Below the pieces are notes generated by a model. It was given only the letters and a program-made list of their open reading frames with translations, made no database searches and had not been told where the DNA came from. From the NCBI RefSeq assembly GCF_004569505.1, contig NZ_SPPK01000001.1:930001-994000 (forward strand): a DNA stretch of 64,000 bases, written 5' to 3'. Source of the DNA: Dysgonomonas mossii (lineage in GTDB: Bacteria > Bacteroidota > Bacteroidia > Bacteroidales > Dysgonomonadaceae). The position numbers were made by a program, and so were the translations under genes. Shown piece by piece: positions 31,960 to 41,018 of the stretch. Positions within the stretch are counted from its first letter, which is position 1, and each line of letters opens with the position of its first letter.

Positions 31960-32973
31960 ATGGATAATATACCAACTAAGCAATATTATAAGCTTATAAG
32001 CCGGTTCTTTGAGAATAGATACTCCGAGAAGTTGGAAAATAAGATACATGCATGGCTGGTTAATCCTGAAAATTCTGAAGAAAAGCAAAAAGCTATGCAT
32101 AGGCTCTGGGATTCATTAGATAATCAGGAAGATTTATCTTCTAAACAAGAATATGAAAAGATTACAAAAAAACTAGGCTTTAACAAAAAGAAAAGAATGA
32201 GCCAACACCCTTATTATTGGCTTCGTGTAGCAGTAGTGGTTTTACCTTTACTACTATTGATAGGAATATATAATTTGACGAAGGATGTTCAGAAAGATAA
32301 AGATAAACAGGTGGTTGTAGTTGATGTTCCTTATGGCAAACATGAAGAGGTGAGGCTCGCTTGCGGTTCGCAGATATGGATTAAGCCGGGGAGTAAAATT
32401 AAATATAATGAAAATTCGAATGACAGCGCAAGAATTATTAATCTGGAAGGGCAAGCTTATTTATCAGTAACAAGGCAGAAGGACATGCCATTTATAGTAC
32501 GCACAAAATATCTAGATGTAAAGGTCCTTGGAACCCAATTTAATGTATCGGCATATCCTGATGACCAATCAACTGTTGTAACACTAAATAAGGGTTCGAT
32601 TGCTATACGAACTATTGATAATAGGGAATTTAAACTAAAACCGAATCAGCAGTTTGTATTAAATAACACAACCAAAGAAGGGATCATACGTGATCTGGAT
32701 ACAAATGTAGTTAAAGATATTGCGGATTGGACGAATGGAAAGATTGTATTTAATAATGAAACACTAAAAGCAATTGCCTTAACGCTTAAACGAGAGTTTG
32801 ATATTGATGTAGAAATTGATAAAGATGTCGATCTCAATAGAAGTTATACACTAACGATAGACCAATCGGATAATATAACTGAGATAATAGAGATATTCAG
32901 ATGTCTGGATAATAGCTTATCCTATAAAATAGAAAAAAATACGGTATATATAAGTAATAATAAGACAGAATAA
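31960..32973 (+). CDS. FecR-family anti-sigma factor
   Basis: 337 residues: a cytoplasmic sigma-binding segment (ISRFFENRYSEKLENKIHAW), one transmembrane helix at about 87-105 (RVAVVVLPLLLLIGIYNL) and a periplasmic FecR domain (EVRLACGSQIWIKPGSKIKY; FIVRTKYLDVKVLGTQFNVS). A DUF4974-type C-terminal domain follows (GKIVFNNETLKAIALTLKRE). FecR proteins hold an ECF sigma factor until a signal arrives from the STN domain of an outer-membrane transducer. The gene 12 bp downstream encodes an STN-containing outer-membrane protein, so the signal chain seems complete. Confidence 0.92.
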   Translation: MDNIPTKQYYKLISRFFENRYSEKLENKIHAWLVNPENSEEKQKAMHRLWDSLDNQEDLSSKQEYEKITKKLGFNKKKRMSQHPYYWLRVAVVVLPLLLLIGIYNLTKDVQKDKDKQVVVVDVPYGKHEEVRLACGSQIWIKPGSKIKYNENSNDSARIINLEGQAYLSVTRQKDMPFIVRTKYLDVKVLGTQFNVSAYPDDQSTVVTLNKGSIAIRTIDNREFKLKPNQQFVLNNTTKEGIIRDLDTNVVKDIADWTNGKIVFNNETLKAIALTLKREFDIDVEIDKDVDLNRSYTLTIDQSDNITEIIEIFRCLDNSLSYKIEKNTVYISNNKTE

Positions 32974-32984
32974 CCAACTTAAAA

Positions 32985-34073
32985 ATGCAACTATATAACA
33001 AAATGTATCCACTTATGTATGGATATAGGCTTTACATGCTCAAAACGATGCTTCTTTTACTTTGTCTCTATGCATTACCCGCACTATCGGCACAGGAGAG
33101 TAGCGTGACAGTTGTAGGACAAAATATTTCGGTGAGTGAAATTCTCTCTCAGATAGAATCTCAAACAAAATATTCTTTTGCCTTTGTAAACTCCAACTTT
33201 AACACAAACCGTAAGATAACAATTAGGTTGCATGACGCTGATCTGAAAACTGTTTTAGATAAATTGTTAGCAGATACGGACTATACTTATACTATACGGA
33301 AAAATCTTATTTTTTTATCTACGACTAAAACCTCGAAAAAAAAGGAAAACCTTGTTTACGCAAAAGATACTAAAGAAAGTCCGGCTGTATCTGTTAAGGT
33401 CGACAAAGAGTTGAATGAGGAAATAAAAATAATGCCTGTTGATCTTTCATTACCATCAGAGGGCAACTATGTCACTTTGGAATCGATATCCTCAGCAAAA
33501 GATTCTTTGGATTTGAACAAAATGGTTGATATTCTGAATAATCTGACAGATTGGAGACCAATTCAAGCGAAGACTCCTCTATGGGCAGTAAAAAGTAACT
33601 TGTTGTTGGATATGACTAGCTCGATTGCTTTTGGAACAGAAATCAAAGTCGGAGAAAGATACAGCATCGACATGTCTTTTAGTTACAATCCATGGGAGTT
33701 TAATGTAAACAAGAATATGAAACATATACTTGTACAGCCTGAAATTCGGTATTGGTTATGTGAACCTTTCAGTGGTCATTTCTTCGGATTGCATGGCGTC
33801 TATGCTCATTATAATTTGACTGGGCTTCCATTCTCGGATTATATGAAAAGCAGTCGTTTGCAGGGAGACTTATATGGTGTTGGATTTAGTTACGGATATC
33901 AATGGAGTATGTCTAAACGTTGGTCGCTCGAAGGAAATTTTGGAATGGGCTATGTGCATGCTGATTATGATCGATATGCCTGCAAGAGTTGTAAAAAGTT
34001 TTTAGGCAGTGAGAGCAAAAACTTCTTTACTCCCACTAAGGCTTCATTATCTGTGATTTATTTTATTAAGTAA
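32985..34073 (+). CDS. STN-domain plus DUF3575 outer-membrane barrel protein
   Basis: 362 residues. A signal peptide ends LSAQ at about 33-36. STN domain follows at about 40-110 (NISVSEILSQIESQTKYSFA; LHDADLKTVLDKLLADTDYT). Residues about 115-190 form a low-complexity linker, and the C-terminal 170 residues are a DUF3575-type beta-barrel (PLWAVKSNLLLDMTSSIAFG; GHFFGLHGVYAHYNLTGL; LYGVGFSYGYQWSMSKRWSL) ending in a KASLSVIYFIK closing strand. STN domains normally sit on TonB-dependent receptors or transducers and contact FecR; here the barrel is of a different kind and no SusC is present. It lies directly after FecR and before the fimbrial genes. A start at one of the internal ATGs (33003 or 33015) is also possible. 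Confidence 0.82.
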   Translation: MQLYNKMYPLMYGYRLYMLKTMLLLLCLYALPALSAQESSVTVVGQNISVSEILSQIESQTKYSFAFVNSNFNTNRKITIRLHDADLKTVLDKLLADTDYTYTIRKNLIFLSTTKTSKKKENLVYAKDTKESPAVSVKVDKELNEEIKIMPVDLSLPSEGNYVTLESISSAKDSLDLNKMVDILNNLTDWRPIQAKTPLWAVKSNLLLDMTSSIAFGTEIKVGERYSIDMSFSYNPWEFNVNKNMKHILVQPEIRYWLCEPFSGHFFGLHGVYAHYNLTGLPFSDYMKSSRLQGDLYGVGFSYGYQWSMSKRWSLEGNFGMGYVHADYDRYACKSCKKFLGSESKNFFTPTKASLSVIYFIK

Positions 34074-34123
34074 CAGTTTGCAACACTCAAGGGAGAATAA
34101 AAATTGGCAGACATACTTCTAAA

Positions 34124-34131
34124 TATGTTTG
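34124..34131 (+). promoter_or_regulatory. Possible -7 box upstream of the OmpA-like/TPR gene
   Basis: TATGTTTG matches TAnnTTTG and lies 61 bp before the ATG at 34193. A TTG at 34104-34106 is slightly close for a -33 element. The gene may also be read through from the preceding one. Confidence 0.35.
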
Positions 34132-34192
34132 ACTAATAAAATATAACAAATATATGTCTAAAGCCTTTAATGAATGGCTTAAGTAAAATCAT

Positions 34193-35665
34193 ATGAAACG
34201 AATATTAATATTTATACTATTTACAATCATTGTATTAAATGTTTCTGCAAAGGGATATACAGGACGAATCATTTTTATAAGTAACGAGGTAAAAGAAGAG
34301 AATGACAGTCTTCATATATACTTTAAAGTAAATATCCGTGCAGGTGCTGTCAGTGATTGTACTGCCATGTATTTAACACCTCAGTTACTTTCGAATGAAT
34401 CAATTATGGAGTTCCCCTATATGCTAATTTCCGGAAATAAGAAATACAATCTAATCGAAAGATGGAGGTCTTTAAATAAAGATAAATTTGAAAACATTGT
34501 TCCCTATACAACCATTATCCCCAATCAGTTTACAGATACATTACTTACTTATGATTTTAAAATTCCGTATGAGATGTGGATGGATAGTGCACATTTTGTA
34601 ATCAATCAAGAGGTAACAGGGTGTAGAAATGAAAGTCACTTGTTTACTTTTCTGATGAACAATAAGGTAAAATTAAAATCTCAGCCCCCTTATCAGGTAA
34701 ATCCGTTCGTTTCTTATATAGAGCCAAAATATGAATCTAAAATACTTACAATACACGGAGATGCATATCTTGATTTTCAGGTGGGGAAATCTGTTATTCT
34801 TCCTCAATATAGGCATAATCAGGAGGAGTTAGAGAAAATAGATACTTTGGTAAAAGGTATTATCAATGATCCTGATTTAAAAATAAAAAGCCTATTTATT
34901 GAAGGTTATGCTTCTCCTGAAGGTTTATATGCCACGAATGATCGTTTGTCTTATGCACGGGCAATATCCTTGAAAAACTATATGAAAGATAAATTTGGTT
35001 TTTCGGAAAGCTGCTTTCGGATAAGTAATATTACTGAAGATTGGGATAGGCTTAAACAGCTGGTACTTCAATCGAATATTACATACAAGAATGAAATAAT
35101 AAATATTATAGATAATGCAGATACTTCTGATGGATACGAGTTTGAACTGAGAAAACTAGCAAATGGAGTACCTTATAAACAAATGTCAGACGAATTATTT
35201 CCTCAATTGAGGCGTGTTGAATATAATATAAATGTGACGGTTAAAAATTATACACTCGATCAGTCCAAAAGTTTATTTCGAAAAAAAGACTCACAACTCA
35301 ATCAATTGGAACTTTATGAAATAGCTCAAAGCTATGGTGAAGGGAGTAAAGAATTTGTAGAGATATTAGTCGATACTATTCCAAAATATTATCCCGGCGA
35401 TCAAACGGCAAATAATAATGCAGGTGCAGCTCTTATCTTAGTAAATGAATTGTCTCTAGCTAAAAGAAATCTGTTAAATGCAGGCTCTAATCCATCCACA
35501 TTAAATAACCTTGGTGTCATTTTTTTGAAAGAAGGAGATCTGGATCAGGCTGAAGACTTGTTTCGAAGGGCTTTAACAGGAGGGGTTTCAGAAGCAAATC
35601 ATAATCTACAGGAGTTACAGATCAAACGAGAAGATAATCTCAAATTGGAACGATATAATAAGTAA
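34193..35665 (+). CDS. DUF3868-type protein with OmpA-like and TPR regions
   Basis: 490 residues with a signal peptide (MKRILIFILFTIIVLNVSA). Residues 20-180 form a beta-rich N-terminal region of the DUF3868 type seen in Bacteroidota fimbrial clusters. About 185-330 is an OmpA-C-like peptidoglycan-binding domain (DPDLKIKSLFIEGYASPEGL, then NDRLSYARAISLKNYMKDKF). The last 80 residues contain a TPR-like pair (LILVNELSLAKRNLLNAGS; VIFLKEGDLDQAEDLFRRAL). Probably periplasmic or outer-membrane associated, linking fimbrial assembly to the cell wall. Its position between the STN-DUF3575 gene and the fimbrillin gene is typical of such loci; the exact role is unknown. Confidence 0.8.
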   Translation: MKRILIFILFTIIVLNVSAKGYTGRIIFISNEVKEENDSLHIYFKVNIRAGAVSDCTAMYLTPQLLSNESIMEFPYMLISGNKKYNLIERWRSLNKDKFENIVPYTTIIPNQFTDTLLTYDFKIPYEMWMDSAHFVINQEVTGCRNESHLFTFLMNNKVKLKSQPPYQVNPFVSYIEPKYESKILTIHGDAYLDFQVGKSVILPQYRHNQEELEKIDTLVKGIINDPDLKIKSLFIEGYASPEGLYATNDRLSYARAISLKNYMKDKFGFSESCFRISNITEDWDRLKQLVLQSNITYKNEIINIIDNADTSDGYEFELRKLANGVPYKQMSDELFPQLRRVEYNINVTVKNYTLDQSKSLFRKKDSQLNQLELYEIAQSYGEGSKEFVEILVDTIPKYYPGDQTANNNAGAALILVNELSLAKRNLLNAGSNPSTLNNLGVIFLKEGDLDQAEDLFRRALTGGVSEANHNLQELQIKREDNLKLERYNK

Positions 35666-35697
35666 AGATGAGATATGTGGTTAGTGTATTGATAATC

Positions 35698-35787
35698 ATT
35701 AGAAAAAGATTAGATTTTTAGATGCTGATTCTAACTTTTTTATAATGAGATATATAAGACCATCCTCATCTGATATGCCTAGTTTTG
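35698..35787 (+). promoter_or_regulatory. Composite regulatory element and promoter, copy D (fimbrial operon)
   Basis: ATTAGAA at 35698-35704 and ATTAGAT at 35709-35715 (11-bp period), inverted TTCTAAC at 35729-35735 followed by TTTTTTATAATGA, and the -7 box TAGTTTTG at 35780-35787, again 51 bp from the start of the inverted copy. No -33 TTG is evident, consistent with an activator-dependent promoter. The leader to the fimbrillin ATG is about 110 bases. Confidence 0.75.
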
Positions 35788-35907
35788 TACTATAAATTAA
35801 AGTGATTGATAATCTCGAATCAGGAAACCTGAAAAAGATTTATTCGATAAATAATTTATAAAGAGAGAATCCATAAATAAATAATTAATTCAAAAACAAT
35901 TTTAAAA

Positions 35908-37179
35908 ATGAAAGTATTTTTCAACTATTTAATTGCAACTTCAGCTCTGATAGCCGGTTTCACAAGTTGCTCCAATGATGATGACCTAACAGGTAAGGGT
36001 GGAAATCCTACTCCTAATGGTAAAGCTACAACTTTTACTCTTTCGATAGCTCAGCCAAAAACTTATGCAACAGATGTGAATGCTACTGCCGATGAAAATA
36101 TGATGACTTCAGTTGATGTATTCATCTTTAATGATAGCGATGTCCTTGAGAAACGTGAACGTTTGAGTAGTTCAGACTTTACCTCGTCTACAGATAATGA
36201 GTACACAGCTAACAGGACAATTGCAACAACAGTAGGAGCAAAAAAAATCTATGTGGGTGTTAACTTATCAGACGAATTAGCAAGAGATGTTGCAAGCAGG
36301 GGGCTGACTGCAATATATCAAGTTTCAAGTGCAAATGATTTAATGAATACTGCAAACGGTTTTGCTATGTTCAGTAAAGTTGCATCAAATCCTACTTTTG
36401 TAGAAGAGACTGATACTAATGCTGCTACAGCAAACAAAGTATCTGCAACTGTATCTCGTTTATTAGCAAAGGTAGCCGTAGAAAAAGGCGCAGGATTGCA
36501 ATATAATGTATTGGGAGGAACAGTATCTGACTTACAATTTTCACTAAGTAACATTACGAAATTATATTATGTACTTCCTAGTGCTTCAACGTTTAGTCCG
36601 ACCAATACACTAGCTGATTTTTATAAAGAAAATGCTTATAAAGCTGTAAATGCAAATGGTACAACCATTACTACAGCAAATGTATCGTATGCTTTGGAAA
36701 ATATATCTGCGCAGAGTCTCGAAGGTTATTCTACCTACACATCTATCCGTGCAAAATTTTTACCAACTAAAGTTGTAAAACTAAGTGTTGCCGGAAATGG
36801 TTCTAGCGGATTAGTTAGTGAAACGGCTCCTGTTAATCCCCAAACATTCTATGTTGTATCAAATGCCGGTGTTAAATATTATTTTATAGATCAAATAGAT
36901 GCTGCTGCTTATGATGCTACAATAAATGGGACTACTCCAACTATGAGTACCTATCAAGACGGATATTGTTTTTACAAGGCCTATTTGAATCCGGCACATA
37001 ATTATAATATTTTCCGTAACAACCTTTACAAAGTAAATATTACTGCAATAAATGGTTTAGGACAAAGTGGAGATAATATCGATAATCCGGGTCATGAAAT
37101 ATCTAAACCAACTAACATTACAGTTGATATAGTGGTTGAGCCTTGGGCAGAAAATACTCAGAATAGTGAAATTTTATAA
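35908..37179 (+). CDS. Major fimbrial subunit (fimbrillin, FimA/Mfa1 type)
   Basis: 423 residues with a lipoprotein signal peptide (LIAGFTSCSNDDD, lipid Cys21). The FimA/Mfa-type N-terminal domain is visible in ATTFTLSIAQPKTYATDVNA and MMTSVDVFIFNDSDVLEKRE, then ANRTIATTVGAKKIYVGVNL. The C-terminus carries the typical YKVNITAINGLGQ and ITVDIVVEPWAEN strands. Such pilins are secreted as lipoproteins, then cut after Arg or Lys so that a C-terminal strand of the next subunit can fill the groove. Lysines at about 30, 39 and 51 are candidates. The gene is followed by the anchor and tip-type genes and is preceded by the composite promoter element. A strong hairpin after the stop may favour this gene's transcript. 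Confidence 0.88.
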   Translation: MKVFFNYLIATSALIAGFTSCSNDDDLTGKGGNPTPNGKATTFTLSIAQPKTYATDVNATADENMMTSVDVFIFNDSDVLEKRERLSSSDFTSSTDNEYTANRTIATTVGAKKIYVGVNLSDELARDVASRGLTAIYQVSSANDLMNTANGFAMFSKVASNPTFVEETDTNAATANKVSATVSRLLAKVAVEKGAGLQYNVLGGTVSDLQFSLSNITKLYYVLPSASTFSPTNTLADFYKENAYKAVNANGTTITTANVSYALENISAQSLEGYSTYTSIRAKFLPTKVVKLSVAGNGSSGLVSETAPVNPQTFYVVSNAGVKYYFIDQIDAAAYDATINGTTPTMSTYQDGYCFYKAYLNPAHNYNIFRNNLYKVNITAINGLGQSGDNIDNPGHEISKPTNITVDIVVEPWAENTQNSEIL

Positions 37180-37200
37180 TTCTAACATTAAAAGAAAATA

Positions 37201-37248
37201 GTTAATACCGGTATCGCAAAGCAATGATACTTTGCGATACGGATTAAC
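37201..37248 (+). promoter_or_regulatory. Intra-operon hairpin after the fimbrillin gene
   Basis: Perfect 11-bp arms GTATCGCAAAG (37211-37221) and CTTTGCGATAC (37230-37240) with an eight-base loop. The outer arms GTTAAT (37201-37206) and ATTAAC (37243-37248) also pair. No T-run follows, so transcription can continue into the anchor gene. A processing/stability signal or a partial terminator that sets subunit ratios is likely. Confidence 0.75.
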
Positions 37249-37284
37249 TCAATAAAAAGATTCTCTTATTGACAAATATTTATA

Positions 37285-38226
37285 ATGAAACACTTGAAAT
37301 ATATACCGCTATTATTTCTGATTCTGTTAGTTTCAATGCAATATTCTTGTATTGACCAGAAGCTGGAAGATTGCCTTCCCGAAAATAAAGATATACGTGT
37401 ATATTTTGAATACACACCTCGAATCTACTCAGGTACTATTCTGGATACAAAAGAAGTAAACGATGTAAAGCTTTATATATTTGATAAAGATGGCAACTTT
37501 ATGCAAGAAAAGCATGATGCTCAACCATCATTCGGAACAAATTATTACATGACTATTTCTCTTCAGCCAGGCACATACACTTTTGTTTCATGGATAAATT
37601 TAGAAGATCCATATAAACAAAACAGCTACTCGAATTTAGATGAAAGACGAGTATATATTGAAAAAGATAAAGATGATACTGTCCGAACAAATCCTCCGGC
37701 ATTATTTTATGCCTACAGAACATCGGTAGATGTAAAAGAAGAGCAAGATCAAAGTGTGAGATTGTCTCTTACAAGAAATACAAATACAATAAATATTAAG
37801 ACGAAAAATTTCGTACCAAGCAGCAACGATTACAAGCTGATTATAACAGCACGTAACGGTATTTATAAATTTGACAACTCATTCGCTTCCGATACGGAAG
37901 TGGTTCATTATACAAGTTCTCTGCTAATTGGCGGAGATCAACAATTGTCAGGTTCTCAGAATATACTCAGATTGAGTAAAGACCGTAAAGATCCTATCCT
38001 GAAAATTCTAAGTCCTATAAACAGCCAGATTGTCTATCAGGCCAATCTGATGACTCTTATCGAAAAAGTGAATGAAGGCGGAGAGGTGATAGATATCGAA
38101 AATACACATACATATGACATTCTATTGACATTTGCTCGCCCTTATGTTCCCGGGCAATCCAATATGGATATAACGGTAACCATTAATGGATGGGTCGTAA
38201 ATATGGATAATACAGAATTACAATAA
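37285..38226 (+). CDS. FimB/Mfa2-family fimbrial anchor lipoprotein
   Basis: 313 residues with a lipoprotein signal (LVSMQYSCIDQKLEDC, lipid Cys22). The first mature stretch EDCLPENKDIRVYFEYTPRI and the domain segments VNDVKLYIFDKDGNFMQEKH, MTISLQPGTYTFVSWINL and ALFYAYRTSVDVKEE match the Mfa2/FimB family. These proteins terminate and anchor the fimbria in the outer membrane and regulate its length. The C-terminal segment HTYDILLTFARPYVPGQSNM then DITVTINGWVV completes the second beta-domain. Encoded 105 bp after the fimbrillin and 29 bp before the large tip-type protein. Confidence 0.88.
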   Translation: MKHLKYIPLLFLILLVSMQYSCIDQKLEDCLPENKDIRVYFEYTPRIYSGTILDTKEVNDVKLYIFDKDGNFMQEKHDAQPSFGTNYYMTISLQPGTYTFVSWINLEDPYKQNSYSNLDERRVYIEKDKDDTVRTNPPALFYAYRTSVDVKEEQDQSVRLSLTRNTNTINIKTKNFVPSSNDYKLIITARNGIYKFDNSFASDTEVVHYTSSLLIGGDQQLSGSQNILRLSKDRKDPILKILSPINSQIVYQANLMTLIEKVNEGGEVIDIENTHTYDILLTFARPYVPGQSNMDITVTINGWVVNMDNTELQ

Positions 38227-38255
38227 CTCATAATAATATAGAAAACAGATAATCG

Positions 38256-40946
38256 ATGAAGCAAATATTTTTTTATATACTACCATTACTTTTGGTACTA
38301 ATCGGCTGTCGTGACGATTATGAAGAAGGAGATCACTTTCCCGTATCGAAAGAAGGTAAAGTACAAGTCCCATTTAGCATAAGTATGCCGGCTCAATTGC
38401 CAAAAACATATGCATTGGATGAAAACGATGAAAATGAAGTTAGATCTATTGATATATTGGCTTTTAAAGTGAGTGGAAATGACGAAACCTTCGCTTATCG
38501 CGCACAAGCCGAGCAAGGATCGATAGTCGATGATGGAGTTAATAATAAGAAAAAGTTTGTTGTTACTCTCTTTAAAGATGGTACCCAGACATACCGATTT
38601 GTTGCTTTGGCTAATGCGAAAGATCAGTTGGATAATGCTTTTGCCGGAGGTATTACTGTGGGGGCGTCTAAAGATGCCATAATGCAACAATTGCAACTTA
38701 CAGGTATAAATAAATGGAATGTAAATAATGGAACTGCCGGATATTTACCGATTCCGATGTGGGGAGAAACGCCTAATAATATAATAATTCAAGATAATAC
38801 TACAATTACAGACTTGAAGTTATTACGTATGGTTGCCAAAATTAATGTCAAAATAGATCCATCAATAAGCGAGAATAGTTTTGCTCTATCAAGCGTGTCT
38901 TTATATAACTATTATAGCTCGGGAAGGATTGTTCCTGATGCGGAAAATCTTGTGCCAGGTAGCAGCTCATCCGTAGAAAAGCCCACAGTAACAGGTACAA
39001 CAACTAAAGGGCCTATCGACTATGAAGGCTCTGGTATAGTTACAAACAATAGTATTATTAATAACATATATACTTTCGAATCTTTAGTGCCGAAGACTGC
39101 TTCTGAAGTGAATCTGAGTAAAGTAACAACTTTGGTGCTGGGAGGCAAATATAATGGTTCTACCGAGGTTAGTTATTATCGTGTTGATATCGCTAACGGG
39201 AAGACCTATTTGGATATATTACGAAATCATCTATATACAATAAATATAACCAAAGTGAAATCGGCAGGGTATCGTACCAAAGAAGATGCATTCAACTCCC
39301 GTCCTATCAATATTGAGGCGGAGGTTGTTGTCTGGGATGAAGCTGCGATTGGCAATATTGAATTCGATGGGCAGTTTATGCTTGCAGTTTCTCAAGGGCA
39401 GTTTGACTTTACAAAAAGTGCTTATACTACATTTAGTGATGATAATACAGTAAGCATTAAGACTGACTACAAAAGTAATGATGGTAGTGTACAGGGGTGG
39501 AAAGTAACTTCTATCATCGATGACAGCGGTAATCCTATAAACGATTGGTTAAAAACTTCAGTTAATAAAGGTGATGCTAATGTTACTACCGATATGCAAC
39601 TAATTCTGACTGAAAATAATTCGGGGGCAAATCGACTAGGATATATTACTATCAGTGCCGGAAGGCTCACTTATAAGATTGAAGTGAGACAAAGTATGGT
39701 TCCTCCACTCGAACTGAGATTGAAAAAATTGAACGGTGTAGAAATCAATGAGCTTATATTTGAGAGTCAATCGGCAGGTATAATTCCTGCTAGTCAACAA
39801 TTTGTAGCTTCGTGGATGCCTATTGATAGGGAATGTAGCTTGACTTATTTAGGATTGGGCGGAAAGCCTTTTAGCTTTGGTTCAGGTTCTGATACTCCCG
39901 GATTGAATGGTATACTTAATACTTCTTCTGGAGGTACAGGAAAACAAACTTTTACGATTGTTCCTACAGCTCTGACTCAGGCCGAAATAGATGCAAATCC
40001 TCTTATAGAGAAGGCATCTAAAATTGACTTTACTCTATCTAATGGAGCCGGTTTCACTACCAAAACGATCTATTTGCGCCAAATACGCTATGGGGTACAG
40101 TCTGTACTAAATCAATATTATATCTTAGATAATTCACAACAAAGTATGAGGATAAAGTCGAATAGCTTGTGGAAAATCAAAAGCGTGAGTGATCCTCAAT
40201 CATTATTGATTTCATTCGATATGAACCAAAATGGAGGCTACAACGTAGCAGGCGGCGATCTTTTACTTTTTACTTTAAGAAAACCGTCTACAGAAGCTGA
40301 TCTTTCGTCGTATATCATATTTACACTTTTTGATCCTGCAGGTAAATATGAGGATGTGCAAGTGCAGATTAATCCTGTGGCTTGCGGTATAAACGGAGTA
40401 GCAGTTCCTTTGAAAATCGGTAATCGATCTTATTTGACTCATATGTATGGAACGAAATGCTGGATGGTAGAAAACTCTAAAGAAGGTACAGCAAGTGCTG
40501 TGTATTTTGGTGGAGCTATTAGTGGGACGAATTGGAGAAATGGATCTACTTATCCGCCATCAGCAAGTAATGGACAGTACTATTATTCGGATAATAATAG
40601 ATATTCAGCATGTCCTGCCGGGTGGCATTTACCTGCAACTGGAGAAGCTTCAAGTCTAATAAATCTGGTAACTCAGGATATAGCAAATACCCAAGGAAAG
40701 AAAGGTGCTCAATGGTGGGCAGGACCGGCTATAACAGGACTAAACTCTTCGAATGTAAATGCTACATTAACAGGAGGTGCTTTCTATTGGGTTTCGGATT
40801 CTTATTATACATGGTCAAGCTGGTCTCAGCTAGGTTATTGGTGGATAAATGGTGGAACAAATTTAGTTGGAAGTTCGACCAAATTAACTTCTGAGACAGG
40901 ACGGAGTACTACGGCTATCTTGCCTGTACGTTGTGTACAAGATTAA
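38256..40946 (+). CDS. Large tip-type fimbrillin with FISUMP C-terminal domain
   Basis: 896 residues, lipoprotein signal MKQIFFYILPLLLVLIGC (lipid Cys18). Residues about 30-370 resemble Mfa-type fimbrillin domains (VRSIDILAFKVSGNDETFAY; YRVDIANGKTYLDILRNHLY; NIEAEVVVWDE). About 380-480 is a BACON-like beta-sandwich ending ITISAGRLTYKIEVRQS. A second beta-domain of similar kind follows, and the last 170 residues form a FISUMP domain (THMYGTKCWMVENSKEG; RYSACPAGWHLPATGEASS; ILPVRCVQD). Together this suggests a minor adhesin at the fimbrial tip, with the FISUMP part most exposed. Ligand unknown. It ends 14 bp before a strong hairpin. Confidence 0.82.
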   Translation: MKQIFFYILPLLLVLIGCRDDYEEGDHFPVSKEGKVQVPFSISMPAQLPKTYALDENDENEVRSIDILAFKVSGNDETFAYRAQAEQGSIVDDGVNNKKKFVVTLFKDGTQTYRFVALANAKDQLDNAFAGGITVGASKDAIMQQLQLTGINKWNVNNGTAGYLPIPMWGETPNNIIIQDNTTITDLKLLRMVAKINVKIDPSISENSFALSSVSLYNYYSSGRIVPDAENLVPGSSSSVEKPTVTGTTTKGPIDYEGSGIVTNNSIINNIYTFESLVPKTASEVNLSKVTTLVLGGKYNGSTEVSYYRVDIANGKTYLDILRNHLYTINITKVKSAGYRTKEDAFNSRPINIEAEVVVWDEAAIGNIEFDGQFMLAVSQGQFDFTKSAYTTFSDDNTVSIKTDYKSNDGSVQGWKVTSIIDDSGNPINDWLKTSVNKGDANVTTDMQLILTENNSGANRLGYITISAGRLTYKIEVRQSMVPPLELRLKKLNGVEINELIFESQSAGIIPASQQFVASWMPIDRECSLTYLGLGGKPFSFGSGSDTPGLNGILNTSSGGTGKQTFTIVPTALTQAEIDANPLIEKASKIDFTLSNGAGFTTKTIYLRQIRYGVQSVLNQYYILDNSQQSMRIKSNSLWKIKSVSDPQSLLISFDMNQNGGYNVAGGDLLLFTLRKPSTEADLSSYIIFTLFDPAGKYEDVQVQINPVACGINGVAVPLKIGNRSYLTHMYGTKCWMVENSKEGTASAVYFGGAISGTNWRNGSTYPPSASNGQYYYSDNNRYSACPAGWHLPATGEASSLINLVTQDIANTQGKKGAQWWAGPAITGLNSSNVNATLTGGAFYWVSDSYYTWSSWSQLGYWWINGGTNLVGSSTKLTSETGRSTTAILPVRCVQD

Positions 40947-40960
40947 AATAAAAATCAACA

Positions 40961-40999
40961 AGAACCGGCAATGGAAAGTAAATTTCCATTGCTCGTTCT
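40961..40999 (+). terminator. Hairpin after the tip fimbrillin gene
   Basis: AGAAC-cg-GCAATGGAAA (40961-40977) pairs with TTTCCATTGC-tc-GTTCT (40983-40999), 15 pairs with one 2x2 mismatch and a five-base loop. An A-rich rather than T-rich tract follows, so it may attenuate more than terminate. It covers the ATG at 40971, which argues for the downstream start of the next gene. Confidence 0.65.
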
Positions 41000-41018
41000 G
41001 AATAAAAAAAGAAACTTG

